Assembly (NCBI GenBank): GCA_002381865.1
Contig: DFYO01000039.1
Coordinates: 1 to 40,026, forward strand
Direction of reading: 5' to 3'
Length of the DNA stretch: 40,026 bases
From: Clostridiales bacterium UBA4080
GTDB lineage: Bacteria; Bacillota; Clostridia; Lachnospirales; Vallitaleaceae
A model generated the notes under the pieces. That model had not been told where the DNA came from, did not search any database, and worked only from the letters and a program-made list of their open reading frames with translations. This document shows positions 9,975 to 18,749 of the stretch, in pieces (positions within the stretch are counted from its first letter, which is position 1; each line of letters opens with the position of its first letter). The translations under genes and the position numbers were made by a program.

Positions 9975-10535
9975 TTAATTAAGCTTTTTACCACATTGTG
10001 CGCAAAATACAGTTCCAGCTTTAAGTACTGCTCCACAATCACAAGTAATAGTTTCCTCACTATCAGCTTCCACTTCTTCTGCAGGCTGCTCAATGTTTGC
10101 TGAAATATTGTTGCCGCATTTTGGACAAAACTTAGTTCCTTCTGGTAAAACCTCTCCACAGACACACACAACTCCGTCATAAGACTGATTAGCTTCAGAT
10201 TCTTCTTCAGCTTCTTCTCCAGCTTCAAGAGCTTTTATCGTCTCTTCCTGCTTTCTAATTGCTTCTTCTATTGCTGCTTCTTTTTCTAAAACATTTTGAT
10301 CTAATTCAAATGCTCTTGCTATTAATTCATCTAGTTCTTGGTAATTCAAATTTCCTTCTTTTTTCATCATATAATATTTTTCACCTGTTGCTGTGAAAAT
10401 ATCTGTTCTTTCCTTTTTCAAGCTTGAAATCTCACCCTTAAGCTTATTAGTTTCCATCATTGTTGATGATTTTACACTTATAACTGTTGTACCTTTGTTT
10501 AAACTCTTTTTCATTTTGTTAAAAAAATCTGCCAT
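9975..10535 (-). CDS. Coiled-coil protein with two C-terminal zinc ribbons
   Basis: 186 residues; ATG at 10535 with GGAGGG upstream. Residues 1-30 are basic. About 30-110 are Lys/Glu-rich and predicted helical or coiled coil. Two zinc ribbons follow: CxCGEVLPEGTKFCPKCG (about 124-141) and CDCGAVLKAGTVFCAQCG (about 165-182), separated by an acidic linker. No signal peptide or membrane segment. It is the last gene of the DUF3795-era-recO operon, starting 29 bases after recO. Zinc-ribbon proteins of this kind are common in Clostridia and are usually of unknown function. The ribbons may bind protein or nucleic acid; no catalytic motif is visible. Confidence 0.85.
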   Translation of the reverse strand: MADFFNKMKKSLNKGTTVISVKSSTMMETNKLKGEISSLKKERTDIFTATGEKYYMMKKEGNLNYQELDELIARAFELDQNVLEKEAAIEEAIRKQEETIKALEAGEEAEEESEANQSYDGVVCVCGEVLPEGTKFCPKCGNNISANIEQPAEEVEADSEETITCDCGAVLKAGTVFCAQCGKKLN

Positions 10536-10564
10536 AATTCTTTCCCTCCATATTATACTTAGTT

Positions 10565-11308
10565 TTATAGTAAATTATAATTTAAAAACTCTAATGCTTT
10601 AAAGCTCTTCTCGATATTTTCTTTAACCAATGCCTTAGAAATATCCTGAAGCTCAAGTAATATATAATCCTCAACAGAGAAATTATACAATTTTTCTATG
10701 GGTTGTTTTGTAATATATTCTATAGTATAGCGAGTTCCCTCACTCATTTTATATACTGCTCTATCATTAATACAGCTATCGCAAATAATTCCACCTGCCT
10801 TTATATTAAAAGCATTTAGTTTTTCACTACTGTTACATATAACACAGCTTTGTGTCCAAGGTAAATATCCAATTAAACTCAATAGCTTAATTTCAAAAAT
10901 ACTGATAATAAGCTCTAGCTTTACCCTATCTTTTTCTATTTGCTTTAAAGTATAAATAGCAAGCTTCAAAAGATTTTGTTCATTATGGTTTTCCATAGAA
11001 ACATATTCTGAAAATTCCAGTATGTAAAGTCCAACTGATAATCCTTCAATGCTTTTTCTGATGCTATGAAAGGAGTCAATTAATTCTGCCTTATTTAAGC
11101 TATAATTGTTTCTTCCTTTAAAAAGATGATATTCACCATAACAAAATAATTGGCTGACCGATAAAAATTTACTATTAGATTTCTTTGCTCCCTTTGCAAA
11201 TACAGTTAGCTTTCCGTGTTCTTTGGTTAACAAGATTAGTCTTTTATCATAATCTCCTATCTGCATTTCATGTAGTACTAAAGCCTTAGTCTTAAATTCT
11301 GTTCCCAT
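10565..11308 (-). CDS. recO: DNA repair protein RecO
   Basis: 247 residues, a normal length for RecO. The N-terminal OB fold begins with TKALVLHEMQIGDYDKRL and GKLTVFAKGAKK, typical of the family. The helical C-terminal part carries a four-cysteine zinc site, CVIC (about 156-159) and CDSC (about 175-178), as in many Gram-positive RecO proteins. RecO works with RecR and RecF to load RecA on SSB-coated single-stranded DNA in gap repair. ATG at 11308 follows GGGAG. It lies 23 bases after era; the era-recO order is conserved in many Firmicutes. Confidence 0.95.
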   Translation of the reverse strand: MGTEFKTKALVLHEMQIGDYDKRLILLTKEHGKLTVFAKGAKKSNSKFLSVSQLFCYGEYHLFKGRNNYSLNKAELIDSFHSIRKSIEGLSVGLYILEFSEYVSMENHNEQNLLKLAIYTLKQIEKDRVKLELIISIFEIKLLSLIGYLPWTQSCVICNSSEKLNAFNIKAGGIICDSCINDRAVYKMSEGTRYTIEYITKQPIEKLYNFSVEDYILLELQDISKALVKENIEKSFKALEFLNYNLL

Positions 11309-11331
11309 TTACACTCTCCCTTAAAGGGCCG

Positions 11332-12237
11332 TTATCTTTCGTTTCTATACCCAAAATTTTTCAATAAAAAGTCACTGTCTCTCCAATCCTTTTTTACCTT
11401 TACCCATAATTGAAGATGAACCTTGCAGCCTAATAGGGCTTCCATATCATGTCTTGCAAGTGTTCCGATTTTTTTCAGCATTTGTCCCTGCTTGCCAATA
11501 ATCATACCCTTGTGAGAATCCTTTTCGCATACTATTGTTGCATCAATATCGATAATATCCTGATTATCCCTGTCTTTCATCTGATCAATAACTACAGCTA
11601 TTCCATGAGGAATCTCTTGCTCCATTAACCTTAACGCCTTCTCTCTGATAAGCTCTGCTACAAGCTGTCTTTCGGGCTGATCTGTAATCATATCCTCCGG
11701 GAAAAACTGAGGTCCTTCCTTGAGATGCTTATATAAAGAATCCAAAACGCTTTCTATATTCTCATTTTTCAAGGCTGAAACTGGTATAATCTCAGTAAAA
11801 TCATATTGGTCCTTATATGTATTGATTACCTCTAATATCTGAGGCTTTTCAATTGTATCTATTTTATTAATAACCAAAATTACAGGTGTTTTTGTTTTTT
11901 TAAGCTGCTCAATAATTAAAGCATCGCCTTTTCCTATATGCTTATCTGGCTCTATTAACCAAAGAACAATATCTACTTCATTAAATGTAGATACTGCTGT
12001 TTCATTCATAAAAGCTCCAAGCTTATGCTTTGCTTCATGAATGCCCGGTGTATCAATAAATATAATTTGTCCCCTTTCTGTCGTAATTATTGTCTGTATT
12101 CTATTTCTAGTTGTTTGGGGCTTATTGGACATAATTGCAATTTTTTGTCCAATCATCACATTCATCAGTGTTGATTTCCCAACATTTGCTCTTCCTATTA
12201 TTGATACAAAACCAGATTTAAACTCTTTATTTTCCAA
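11332..12237 (-). CDS. era: GTPase Era
   Basis: 301 residues. G1 is GRANVGKST (about 15-23), G2 region PQTTRNRI, G3 DTPGIHEAKHKLG, G4 NKID. The C-terminal KH domain includes GMIIGKQGQMLKKIGTLAR, and the end carries the LWVKVKKDWR signature of Era. Era binds 16S rRNA near its 3' end and assists 30S subunit maturation. The start is TTG at 12237, preceded by AAGGAG with 7 bases spacing; no ATG precedes the G1 motif in a better position. It sits between the DUF3795 gene (33-base gap) and recO (23-base gap), so it is probably cotranscribed with both. Confidence 0.97.
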   Translation of the reverse strand: MENKEFKSGFVSIIGRANVGKSTLMNVMIGQKIAIMSNKPQTTRNRIQTIITTERGQIIFIDTPGIHEAKHKLGAFMNETAVSTFNEVDIVLWLIEPDKHIGKGDALIIEQLKKTKTPVILVINKIDTIEKPQILEVINTYKDQYDFTEIIPVSALKNENIESVLDSLYKHLKEGPQFFPEDMITDQPERQLVAELIREKALRLMEQEIPHGIAVVIDQMKDRDNQDIIDIDATIVCEKDSHKGMIIGKQGQMLKKIGTLARHDMEALLGCKVHLQLWVKVKKDWRDSDFLLKNFGYRNER

Positions 12238-12270
12238 TCTTTATCTCCTTAAATTCTCTATTTATTCTAA

Positions 12271-12783
12271 TCAAAACCTTTCGATAATTTCATCCTCATT
12301 GATTCTGATATAGTCATTTGCGGGTGCTGCATTGCAGTTTCTGCAGAACATATCATATGCCGAATTAATTGTACCGCAATTTTTGCATGAATAATGTCCC
12401 ATCATTCTCTTAAACCAAATATCAAAACCAACCTCTCTTATTGTCTGTTGTGCATAGTAAACCTCAATGCTATTAGGCATTTGCTTTTGAAATTCTTCAA
12501 AACTATTACAAGGAAATTCCTTGCACTCATAGCAAAACTCGATATTTTTTTCTTTTGCACAGGCTCTTATTTTGCAACTTTTACACTTGATAGTATTATT
12601 CTCAGAATTACAGCCCATACAACTTATTTCTTCAACCTTTACCCCTTCTTTTGTTGCCATATTATTCAATTCCTCATTTTTTGCTTGTGTAGCAATAAAA
12701 ATATGACACGAAGGACAAAACAATCCACATGTTGAAGCCAGCTCCTTTGAAGGCTTCAAGCCCTTTATAGCCTTTGAATCCAT
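12271..12783 (-). CDS. DUF3795-type cysteine-rich protein with C-terminal zinc ribbon
   Basis: 170 residues; ATG at 12783 after GGGAGG. Cysteines come in clusters: CGLFCPSC (about 19-26), CMGC, CKSCKIRAC, FCYECKEFPC, then a terminal ribbon CKNCGTINSAYDMFCRNC. The first clusters match the DUF3795 layout, a family predicted to bind zinc or another metal and of unknown function. The final ribbon is an added module. It is the first gene of the era-recO operon and has its own predicted promoter. No signal peptide or membrane segment was seen, so it is probably cytoplasmic. Confidence 0.82.
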   Translation of the reverse strand: MDSKAIKGLKPSKELASTCGLFCPSCHIFIATQAKNEELNNMATKEGVKVEEISCMGCNSENNTIKCKSCKIRACAKEKNIEFCYECKEFPCNSFEEFQKQMPNSIEVYYAQQTIREVGFDIWFKRMMGHYSCKNCGTINSAYDMFCRNCNAAPANDYIRINEDEIIERF

Positions 12784-12825
12784 AATAACCTCCCATACAA
12801 TAATCCTTAGTGTATCCCCACAATC

Positions 12826-12854
12826 ATTGTATAATATAAGTTTTAATTGTTCAA
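12826..12854 (-). promoter_or_regulatory. Predicted vegetative promoter of the DUF3795-era-recO operon
   Basis: On the minus strand TTGAAC (12849-12854) is followed after exactly 17 bases by TACAAT (12826-12831). That fits the sigma-A consensus TTGACA-N17-TATAAT at 10 of 12 positions. The start codon is about 45 bases downstream. It is the only good promoter-like pair in the gap 12784-12905. Confidence 0.6.
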
Positions 12855-12905
12855 TGAAAACTTTTAGCCTTTCTTAACAATTCTACTCCCTTAAGCCTTG
12901 TAATT

Positions 12906-15900
12906 CTATTGAAGCTCGGTTTCGGTTAGCGGATTATTAGTAACTACCGGTATTAAGCTTCTGTTTTTTGCTTTTTTGTCCATATTGCTATATGCAGTTG
13001 AGAGCATTAGCTTAATCCTGTTAAGCTGGTTAACCTCACTTGCTCCAGGGTCATAATCAATTGCAACGATATTGGCATAAGGGTATTTTTTTCTAATTGG
13101 TTTTATCATGGATTTTCCTACCACATGGTTTGGAAGGCAAGCAAAAGGCTGTACACATAAAATATTTTCAATTCCATGATTAACCATTTCAATCATTTCC
13201 CCAGTCAAAAACCACCCCTCTCCTGTTTGGTTGCCAAGTGAAATCAGTTCCTGTGCATGAATTGCTTTTTGTTTTATCGCTGTTAATGCAGTAAAATTCT
13301 GACTTTTTTTCAACGCCAGGTTAGCTGGTTTTCTGTACTGTTCACACATTTTTATTATAAATCGTGATATATTCCATGCTTTCTTGCTTCCATTTAGCTT
13401 TTCATATTTGAACTTCTGATTATATGCTGTATACATAAAAAAGTCTAAAAGCTCAGGAACAACAACCTCTACTCCTTCATTTTCCAAGGTATTAACAAGG
13501 TTATTATTAGCTGTAGGATGGTATTTTACAAGAATTTCTCCTACTATTCCAACCTTTGGCTTAAGAATATTAAGTCTATCTACCTCATCAAATTCCTTTA
13601 CAATAGCTCTGATGTTGTTTGCAAACTCAAGTATATTTCCATTTGCTATGTTTTTTTTCGATAACGCCAACCATTTTTCAAACAGGTTATTCGTAGTGTT
13701 TTTAACTCTTTCATAAGGTCTTGTTGCTTGTGTTACTCTAAGCAAAAGATCTCCATATACTGTAGCCATTAGGGCTGAATGAATTAATCCCATATTAATT
13801 TTAAATCCAGGGTTTGTCTCAATCTTAGCAGCATTTAATGAAATAACTGGTATTTGCTGCATTCCTGCATCCTTTAAAGCTTTGCGAATAAATGCAATAT
13901 AATTTGATGCTCTGCAGCCTCCACCTGTCTGACTCAGTAAAACAGAAGTGTTGTTCAAATCATATTTACCCGACTTTAATGCATTCATTATTTGCCCGAT
14001 AACCAAGATTGAAGGATAACACGCATCATTGTTTACAAATTTCAAACCTTCATCAATCGCCTTTGGGTCTACCTCAGGCAAAATATCTACTTTATATCCA
14101 TGCTTCCTAAAGCCTTCTTCAAATAGCGCAAAATGAATTGGTGACATTTGCGGCCCGATAATAGTATGATTTTTCTTGTTCTGCTTAGTAAAAGAAACTC
14201 TTTTGTTTTCTTCCTTGTTTTTAATAGCTATATAATTTCTTTTATCTCGTTCATCCATTGCTGCTTTTAAAGACCTCATCCTAATGCGTATCGCGCCTAA
14301 ATTGTCCCCTTCATCAATTTTAATTAACGTAAATATTTTTCCATTTCCATTAAGAATTTCATGTATCTGATCACTTGTTACCGCATCAACGCCACAACCA
14401 AAGCTTGTAAGCTGTACCATTTCTAAATTAGGATGTCCACCTACAAACTCTGCCGCTTCATAAAGCCTGGTGTGATATGCCCATTGATCTAATACCCTTA
14501 AAGGTCTTTTTGCTTTTGCTAAATGTGAAACTGAATCCTCTGTAAGTACTGCCATCCCAAGCGACTTAATAATGTTTGTAAGCCCATGATTAATTTCCGG
14601 ATCAATATGATATGGTCTTGAGGCTAAAACAATACCTTTTATATTGTTTTCTTCAATATATCTAAGAATTTCTTCTCCTTTTTCTGCAATATCTTTCCTG
14701 TATTGCATTCTTTCTTCCCATGCTAGTTTTGCAGCTTCAAGGATTTCTTTTTTTTCAATACCATAATCTGAAAATTCCTCACATAATCTTTTTGCCATTT
14801 TATCAGGATTATCCATGGATAAAAAAGGGTTCATAAAGTTTATTCCCTTAGCTTCAATTTCATCCACATTGTGTTTTATCGTCTCTGGATATGATGTTAC
14901 AATAGGACAATTATAACAGTTGTCAGCTTCTATGGATTCTTTAAATTCATAAGGAATACAAGGATAAAAAATATTCTTAATTCCTCTTGAAATCAAATGC
15001 ATAATATGCCCATGAACTAGCTTCGCAGGATAACAGGCTGATTCTGAAGGTATTGTCTCAATTCCCTCTTCAAAAATACTCTTGCTTGATATAGGTGATA
15101 ATTCAACTCTGTAACCAAGGGCTGTAAAAAAAGTAAACCAATAGGGGTAATTTTCGTACATATTCAAGACCCTGGGTATTCCTACAATTCCTCTTTTAGC
15201 CTCATTCTCTTTTAAAGGCTTGTAGCTAAAAAGTCTTTTAATTTTATATTTGTACATATCTGGTAATTCTATATTGCTTTGTTGTTCTCCTGCACCCTTT
15301 TCGCAGCGATTTCCTGATATGTACCTCGAATTATTAATATCTTCATTATTCGAAAAAACAAAATTATTAACCGTCAGCAAGCAATGATTGCCACATAGCT
15401 TACATCTCTTAATAGATGAACTAACTCTAAATTGATTAACCTCATTTTCTTTGACAAGCGTCGAAATATAGTCCTTGGAATATTTTTCTTTTGCTATAAT
15501 TGCTGCCCCAAAAGCTCCCATAATACCTGAAATATCTGGATTAACTACCTCCCTTTGAGAAATAATTTCAAAGGCTCTAAGTACTGCATCATTATAGAAG
15601 GTTCCTCCTTGAACAATAATTTTTTTGCCCATATTTTTGGGATCTCTTATTTTAATTACTTTTTGAATTGCATTCTTAATAACCGAATAAGAAAGTCCTG
15701 CTGAAATATCTCCTACTGTTGCTCCTTCCTTCTGTGCCTGCTTAACTCTGGAGTTCATAAACACAGTACATCTTGAGCCTAAATCCACAGGACTTTCAGC
15801 AAACAATGCTTCCTTGGCAAAGCTATTAATATCTATATTAAGTGAATTTGAAAAGCTTTCCAAAAAAGAGCCGCAGCCTGATGAGCACGCTTCATTTAGC

Positions 15901-17222
15901 ATAATATCATCTATTATTCCATCCTTTACTCTTAGACATTTCATGTCTTGGCCACCAATATCTAAAACAAAATCTGCTCCAGGCAAAAAATAATCCGCTG
16001 CTTTATAATGTGCAATCGTTTCAATTTCTCCAATATCAACTTTAAACGCAGCTTTAATTAAAGCTTCTCCATATCCTGTTACTGCTGAATTCAGAATTCT
16101 TACCTTTGGGGGTAATTTTGAATAGACTTCAAGTAATATTTTTTTAACCTGCTCCAACGGATTCCCTTGATTGCTTCCATAATAAGAATATAATAATTCT
16201 CCTTCTAAGCTTATGAGTGCTGCTTTGGTTGTAGTAGAGCCAGCATCAATTCCCAGAAAACATCCGCCTGAATATTCCTTTAAAGGTACTCTTTTAACCT
16301 TATTTTTTTCATGTCTCTGAATAAAACAATCATACTCCTTTTTATCTTCAAATAATTTTGGCAGTCTGGGGACTTCATTGGCAGAAGAAAGTGTAAGTTT
16401 TTTAGCCCTCATAATAATATCTTCAAACCTAAAGCTCTGTTCCCCCATGCCCTCCATAGCTGCTCCAAAAGCAACAAAAAGCTGTGAATGCTTTGGAATT
16501 ACAACCTCATTTTGAGCTAAACAGAGCGTTTTAACAAATCTCTCCCTAAGCTCAGACAAAAAATATAAAGGACCTCCCAAAAAAGCAATATTTCCTCTTA
16601 TCGGCTTTCCACAAGCTAATCCCCCAATAGTCTGATTAACCACCGCTTGAAAAATAGAAGCTGCAATATCTTCTTTTTTTGCACCTTCATTAAGCAATGG
16701 CTGTATATCTGTTTTAGCAAACACACCGCATCTTGAAGCAATAGGATAAATCTGTGTATGATTTTTAGCCAAATTATTTAAGCCCTCTGCATCTGTTTGA
16801 AGCAGGGCTGCCATTTGGTCTATAAATGCACCAGTACCTCCTGCACAGGTTCCATTCATTCTCTGATCAATATTATTTTCTTCAAAATAAGTAATTTTGG
16901 CATCCTCTCCGCCAAGCTCAATAGCAACATCTGTATATGGTATAAGCTTTTCTACAGTTTTTGCACAAGCTACAACCTCTTGTATAAAAGGAATTTCAAG
17001 CCACCTAGAAATAGCCATTCCTCCCGAGCCTGTTGCCATAATTGTAATTCTATACTCTCTATATATTTCAAATGCCTCTTGAATAAGATTTAAAACAGTC
17101 CCTCTGATATCTGAATAATGTCTTTCATATCTTTGATAAAGCATAGTTCCGAGTCCGTCTAATGCAACAATCTTAACAGTTGTTGACCCGGCATCTATAC
17201 CTAAATGTATTATTTTATCCAT
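12906..17222 (-). CDS. Fused 2-hydroxyacyl-CoA dehydratase activase (two BadF/BadG-type ATPase domains plus DUF2229 and dehydratase-like region)
   Basis: 1438 residues. Two ASKHA ATPase domains begin with GIDAGSTTVK (8-17) and GIDAGSTTTK (about 324-333). Each keeps a pair of candidate [4Fe-4S] cysteines: C126 in NGTCAGGTGAF and C165 in SRCGVF; C446 in NEACSSGCG and C485 in SRCTVF. A CKLCGNHC cluster follows near 607-614. Next comes a DUF2229 region (about 670-890, SESACYPAKLVHGH), then a part resembling the dehydratase subunit fold (about 1060-1330, NNDACYPSILVIGQ and QTGGGCRASNY). Short relatives (HgdC/FldI, about 260 residues) use ATP to drive a single electron into 2-hydroxyacyl-CoA dehydratases. 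The target of the long fused form is not established. No dehydratase subunit genes are adjacent. A strong AAAGGAGGG lies about 20 bases before the ATG, unusually far away; an 8-codon frame starting TTG at 17240 and ending across the ATG could couple translation. Confidence 0.92.
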   Translation of the reverse strand: MDKIIHLGIDAGSTTVKIVALDGLGTMLYQRYERHYSDIRGTVLNLIQEAFEIYREYRITIMATGSGGMAISRWLEIPFIQEVVACAKTVEKLIPYTDVAIELGGEDAKITYFEENNIDQRMNGTCAGGTGAFIDQMAALLQTDAEGLNNLAKNHTQIYPIASRCGVFAKTDIQPLLNEGAKKEDIAASIFQAVVNQTIGGLACGKPIRGNIAFLGGPLYFLSELRERFVKTLCLAQNEVVIPKHSQLFVAFGAAMEGMGEQSFRFEDIIMRAKKLTLSSANEVPRLPKLFEDKKEYDCFIQRHEKNKVKRVPLKEYSGGCFLGIDAGSTTTKAALISLEGELLYSYYGSNQGNPLEQVKKILLEVYSKLPPKVRILNSAVTGYGEALIKAAFKVDIGEIETIAHYKAADYFLPGADFVLDIGGQDMKCLRVKDGIIDDIMLNEACSSGCGSFLESFSNSLNIDINSFAKEALFAESPVDLGSRCTVFMNSRVKQAQKEGATVGDISAGLSYSVIKNAIQKVIKIRDPKNMGKKIIVQGGTFYNDAVLRAFEIISQREVVNPDISGIMGAFGAAIIAKEKYSKDYISTLVKENEVNQFRVSSSIKRCKLCGNHCLLTVNNFVFSNNEDINNSRYISGNRCEKGAGEQQSNIELPDMYKYKIKRLFSYKPLKENEAKRGIVGIPRVLNMYENYPYWFTFFTALGYRVELSPISSKSIFEEGIETIPSESACYPAKLVHGHIMHLISRGIKNIFYPCIPYEFKESIEADNCYNCPIVTSYPETIKHNVDEIEAKGINFMNPFLSMDNPDKMAKRLCEEFSDYGIEKKEILEAAKLAWEERMQYRKDIAEKGEEILRYIEENNIKGIVLASRPYHIDPEINHGLTNIIKSLGMAVLTEDSVSHLAKAKRPLRVLDQWAYHTRLYEAAEFVGGHPNLEMVQLTSFGCGVDAVTSDQIHEILNGNGKIFTLIKIDEGDNLGAIRIRMRSLKAAMDERDKRNYIAIKNKEENKRVSFTKQNKKNHTIIGPQMSPIHFALFEEGFRKHGYKVDILPEVDPKAIDEGLKFVNNDACYPSILVIGQIMNALKSGKYDLNNTSVLLSQTGGGCRASNYIAFIRKALKDAGMQQIPVISLNAAKIETNPGFKINMGLIHSALMATVYGDLLLRVTQATRPYERVKNTTNNLFEKWLALSKKNIANGNILEFANNIRAIVKEFDEVDRLNILKPKVGIVGEILVKYHPTANNNLVNTLENEGVEVVVPELLDFFMYTAYNQKFKYEKLNGSKKAWNISRFIIKMCEQYRKPANLALKKSQNFTALTAIKQKAIHAQELISLGNQTGEGWFLTGEMIEMVNHGIENILCVQPFACLPNHVVGKSMIKPIRKKYPYANIVAIDYDPGASEVNQLNRIKLMLSTAYSNMDKKAKNRSLIPVVTNNPLTETELQ

Positions 17223-17256
17223 CTTCTCGCTTTAACAGCAAGTCCCTCCTTTAGCC

Positions 17257-17844
17257 TTATACACTCAAATATCCGTTACTAACGGACTCTTCAATAATTC
17301 CCTTAATAAAATCCCACAGCTCTATTGAAGCCTCCTGTACCACTTTATTTCTTTCCATAACCTGAAATTCTTTTACTCCATGCTCTTTCCATGCCTTTCC
17401 TTTGCTAAGATAATTAAGCAAAATCGGCTCTATTCTGTCAATAGCTGCTGCAAATTTCGCCTCCATAGTTATACCTTGTTCAAATTCCAACCACGTATCA
17501 TACATTTCTTCCTTCTGATCCTTTGGTAAAATCCCAAAAATTCTTTCAGCGGCCTTTGATTCTCTTTCCCATTTATCTTCATTGCCCTTTAAATCATAAG
17601 CATACGTATCACCCGCATCTATTTCTACAAGATCATGTATAAGCACCATCTTGATAACCTTCAATATGTCAACCTTTGAATTTGAATATTCCTGTAATAT
17701 AATAGCTAGCATCGCAAGATGCCATGAATGCTCAGCGTCATTTTCTTTTCGAATAGAGTCTGTAAGATATGACTGTCTTACAATTCTCTTTAATTTATCA
17801 ATTTCAATAATAAAATCTATTTGCATTCTTAAACGTTTTTCCAT
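17257..17844 (-). CDS. HD-domain phosphohydrolase (YfbR/HDDC2-like)
   Basis: 195 residues from the ATG at 17844, which has GGAGG with 6-7 bases spacing. A longer frame from 17874 adds ten residues but has no binding site. The metal-binding HD signature is AEHSWHLAM (H39), HDLVEIDAGD (H70-D71) and AIDRIEP (Asp near 134), matching the HD fold of 5'-deoxynucleotidases such as YfbR and the HDDC2 group. These proteins usually hydrolyse nucleoside monophosphates with a divalent metal; the exact substrate here is not determined. It lies between the membrane zinc-ribbon gene (45-base gap) and the activase (34-base gap) and is probably in one operon with them. Confidence 0.87.
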   Translation of the reverse strand: MEKRLRMQIDFIIEIDKLKRIVRQSYLTDSIRKENDAEHSWHLAMLAIILQEYSNSKVDILKVIKMVLIHDLVEIDAGDTYAYDLKGNEDKWERESKAAERIFGILPKDQKEEMYDTWLEFEQGITMEAKFAAAIDRIEPILLNYLSKGKAWKEHGVKEFQVMERNKVVQEASIELWDFIKGIIEESVSNGYLSV

Positions 17845-17889
17845 TATTATCCTCCACGGCATTCTATAATACAAATCACAAAAATCACC

Positions 17890-18486
17890 CTACATAAACT
17901 TAACTCCGCAGTTTTTACAGTATTTGCTACCTATTTCATTTTTTGTGTTACAAAAAGTGCATTTTAATCCATCTCCAAGAAATTCTGAACAAACCTCGCA
18001 ATAATTGGCATTTGGCTCATTGAAATTTCTGCATATTCCGCATTGATTTCCTGGCTTTCTAGACATCCTGACAGGTTTTACAGTCTGCTCATAAGCATCC
18101 TTAGTGTTTTTATATTTTCTATAATTATCTCGATCTTCCTTACTCATTTTTTCTTGATCTTCTGCAATTCTATTGTGTTTATTAGGTCTTTCATATCTTT
18201 GCTGTGAAAGCTTTTCACTGTTAGTAACTTCTTTATTAAATCCACTCTTGATTTCTACAAAATTATTCTCAATACTATTTCTATTTTTAGCAAAATCACC
18301 ATGCTGAGTATTCTCCGAGTTAGCCTGCTTTAATTTTTTTGCCTGACTTATAGCAATTAATATTACAGCAACAAAGATAAGTATAGAACTTAAAACAATC
18401 ATATTCTCTTTCATCATCATAATAGAAACAACAAATATAAACCATACTATTCCTACTGGTGACTTTTTAGAACTCTTATTAGCCAT
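17890..18486 (-). CDS. Membrane protein with C-terminal double zinc ribbon
   Basis: 198 residues from the ATG at 18486, preceded by AAAGGGGG; the frame extends upstream to 18558 without a binding site and would overlap the predicted promoter. Two closely spaced hydrophobic segments (about 10-26 and 30-47) form a likely membrane hairpin. A hydrophilic, probably disordered or helical region (about 50-145) follows. The end carries two ribbons: CGICRNFNEPNANYCEVC and CTFCNTKNEIGSKYCKNCG. Function unknown. It heads the HD-activase operon. It could tether a metal-binding protein-interaction module to the inner membrane face, but that is only inference. Confidence 0.83.
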   Translation of the reverse strand: MANKSSKKSPVGIVWFIFVVSIMMMKENMIVLSSILIFVAVILIAISQAKKLKQANSENTQHGDFAKNRNSIENNFVEIKSGFNKEVTNSEKLSQQRYERPNKHNRIAEDQEKMSKEDRDNYRKYKNTKDAYEQTVKPVRMSRKPGNQCGICRNFNEPNANYCEVCSEFLGDGLKCTFCNTKNEIGSKYCKNCGVKFM

Positions 18487-18532
18487 ATCATTTCCCCCTT
18501 TGAATACATACACAATTTTATTACCGACTTTT

Positions 18533-18561
18533 ATTATACCATATAAGAAAAAAAACAAGAA
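18533..18561 (-). promoter_or_regulatory. Predicted extended -10 promoter of the zinc-ribbon/HD/activase operon
   Basis: Minus strand: TTCTTG (18556-18561), 17 bases, then TATAAT (18533-18538) with TGG directly before it, which is an extended -10. The -35 and spacer fall inside the terminator stem and T-run at 18550-18589, so the two signals share bases. The start codon is about 47 bases downstream of the -10. Confidence 0.65.
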
Positions 18562-18589
18562 GTATTCACAGCTTTACTTCTTGTTTTTT
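18550..18589 (-). terminator. Intrinsic terminator, palindromic, between trpB and the zinc-ribbon operon
   Basis: A perfect 15-bp stem, AAAAAACAAGAAGTA (18550-18564) with TACTTCTTGTTTTTT (18575-18589), has a 10-base loop. Read on the minus strand it ends in a run of eight T. Because both arms carry A/T tracts it also reads as a terminator on the plus strand. It would end transcripts from the trpB operon before the next promoter. Confidence 0.8.
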
Positions 18590-18679
18590 AATTGTTAAGA
18601 ATCTAATTGCTACAGCCTAGTGTTCCAGCTTATAAAAGCAATAAAATATCATGCAATCTTTAAATATAAATATACTAGA

Positions 18680-18708
18680 AGCTGCAACACTTTATTAGTG
18701 TAACAGCT
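18680..18708. repeat. Hairpin downstream of trpB
   Basis: AGCTGCAACACT (18680-18691) pairs with AGTGTAACAGCT (18697-18708) at 10 of 12 positions with a 5-base loop. It lies about 42 bases after the trpB stop. No T-run follows on the minus strand, so it may protect the 3' end of the mRNA rather than terminate. Apart from this and the terminator at 18550, the gap 18590-18749 shows only AT-rich sequence, with a small AATTATT/AATAATT repeat at 18723-18742. Confidence 0.45.
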
Positions 18709-18749
18709 CCTTTATAATTGCTAATTATTTATAGCTAATAATTAATTTT

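Noticed and set aside
9935..10228. Minus-strand 97-codon frame overlapping the coiled-coil zinc-ribbon gene
   Set aside because: It lies in another frame of the same strand; the 186-residue zinc-ribbon frame has the cysteine motifs and a good ribosome binding site.
16797..17093. Plus-strand cysteine-rich frame opposite the activase
   Set aside because: Antisense shadow of the conserved ATPase domain; no binding site and no family match.
18487..18558. Longer N-terminus of the membrane zinc-ribbon protein from 18558
   Set aside because: That stretch overlaps the promoter and terminator and has no ribosome binding site; AAAGGGGG stands before the ATG at 18486.
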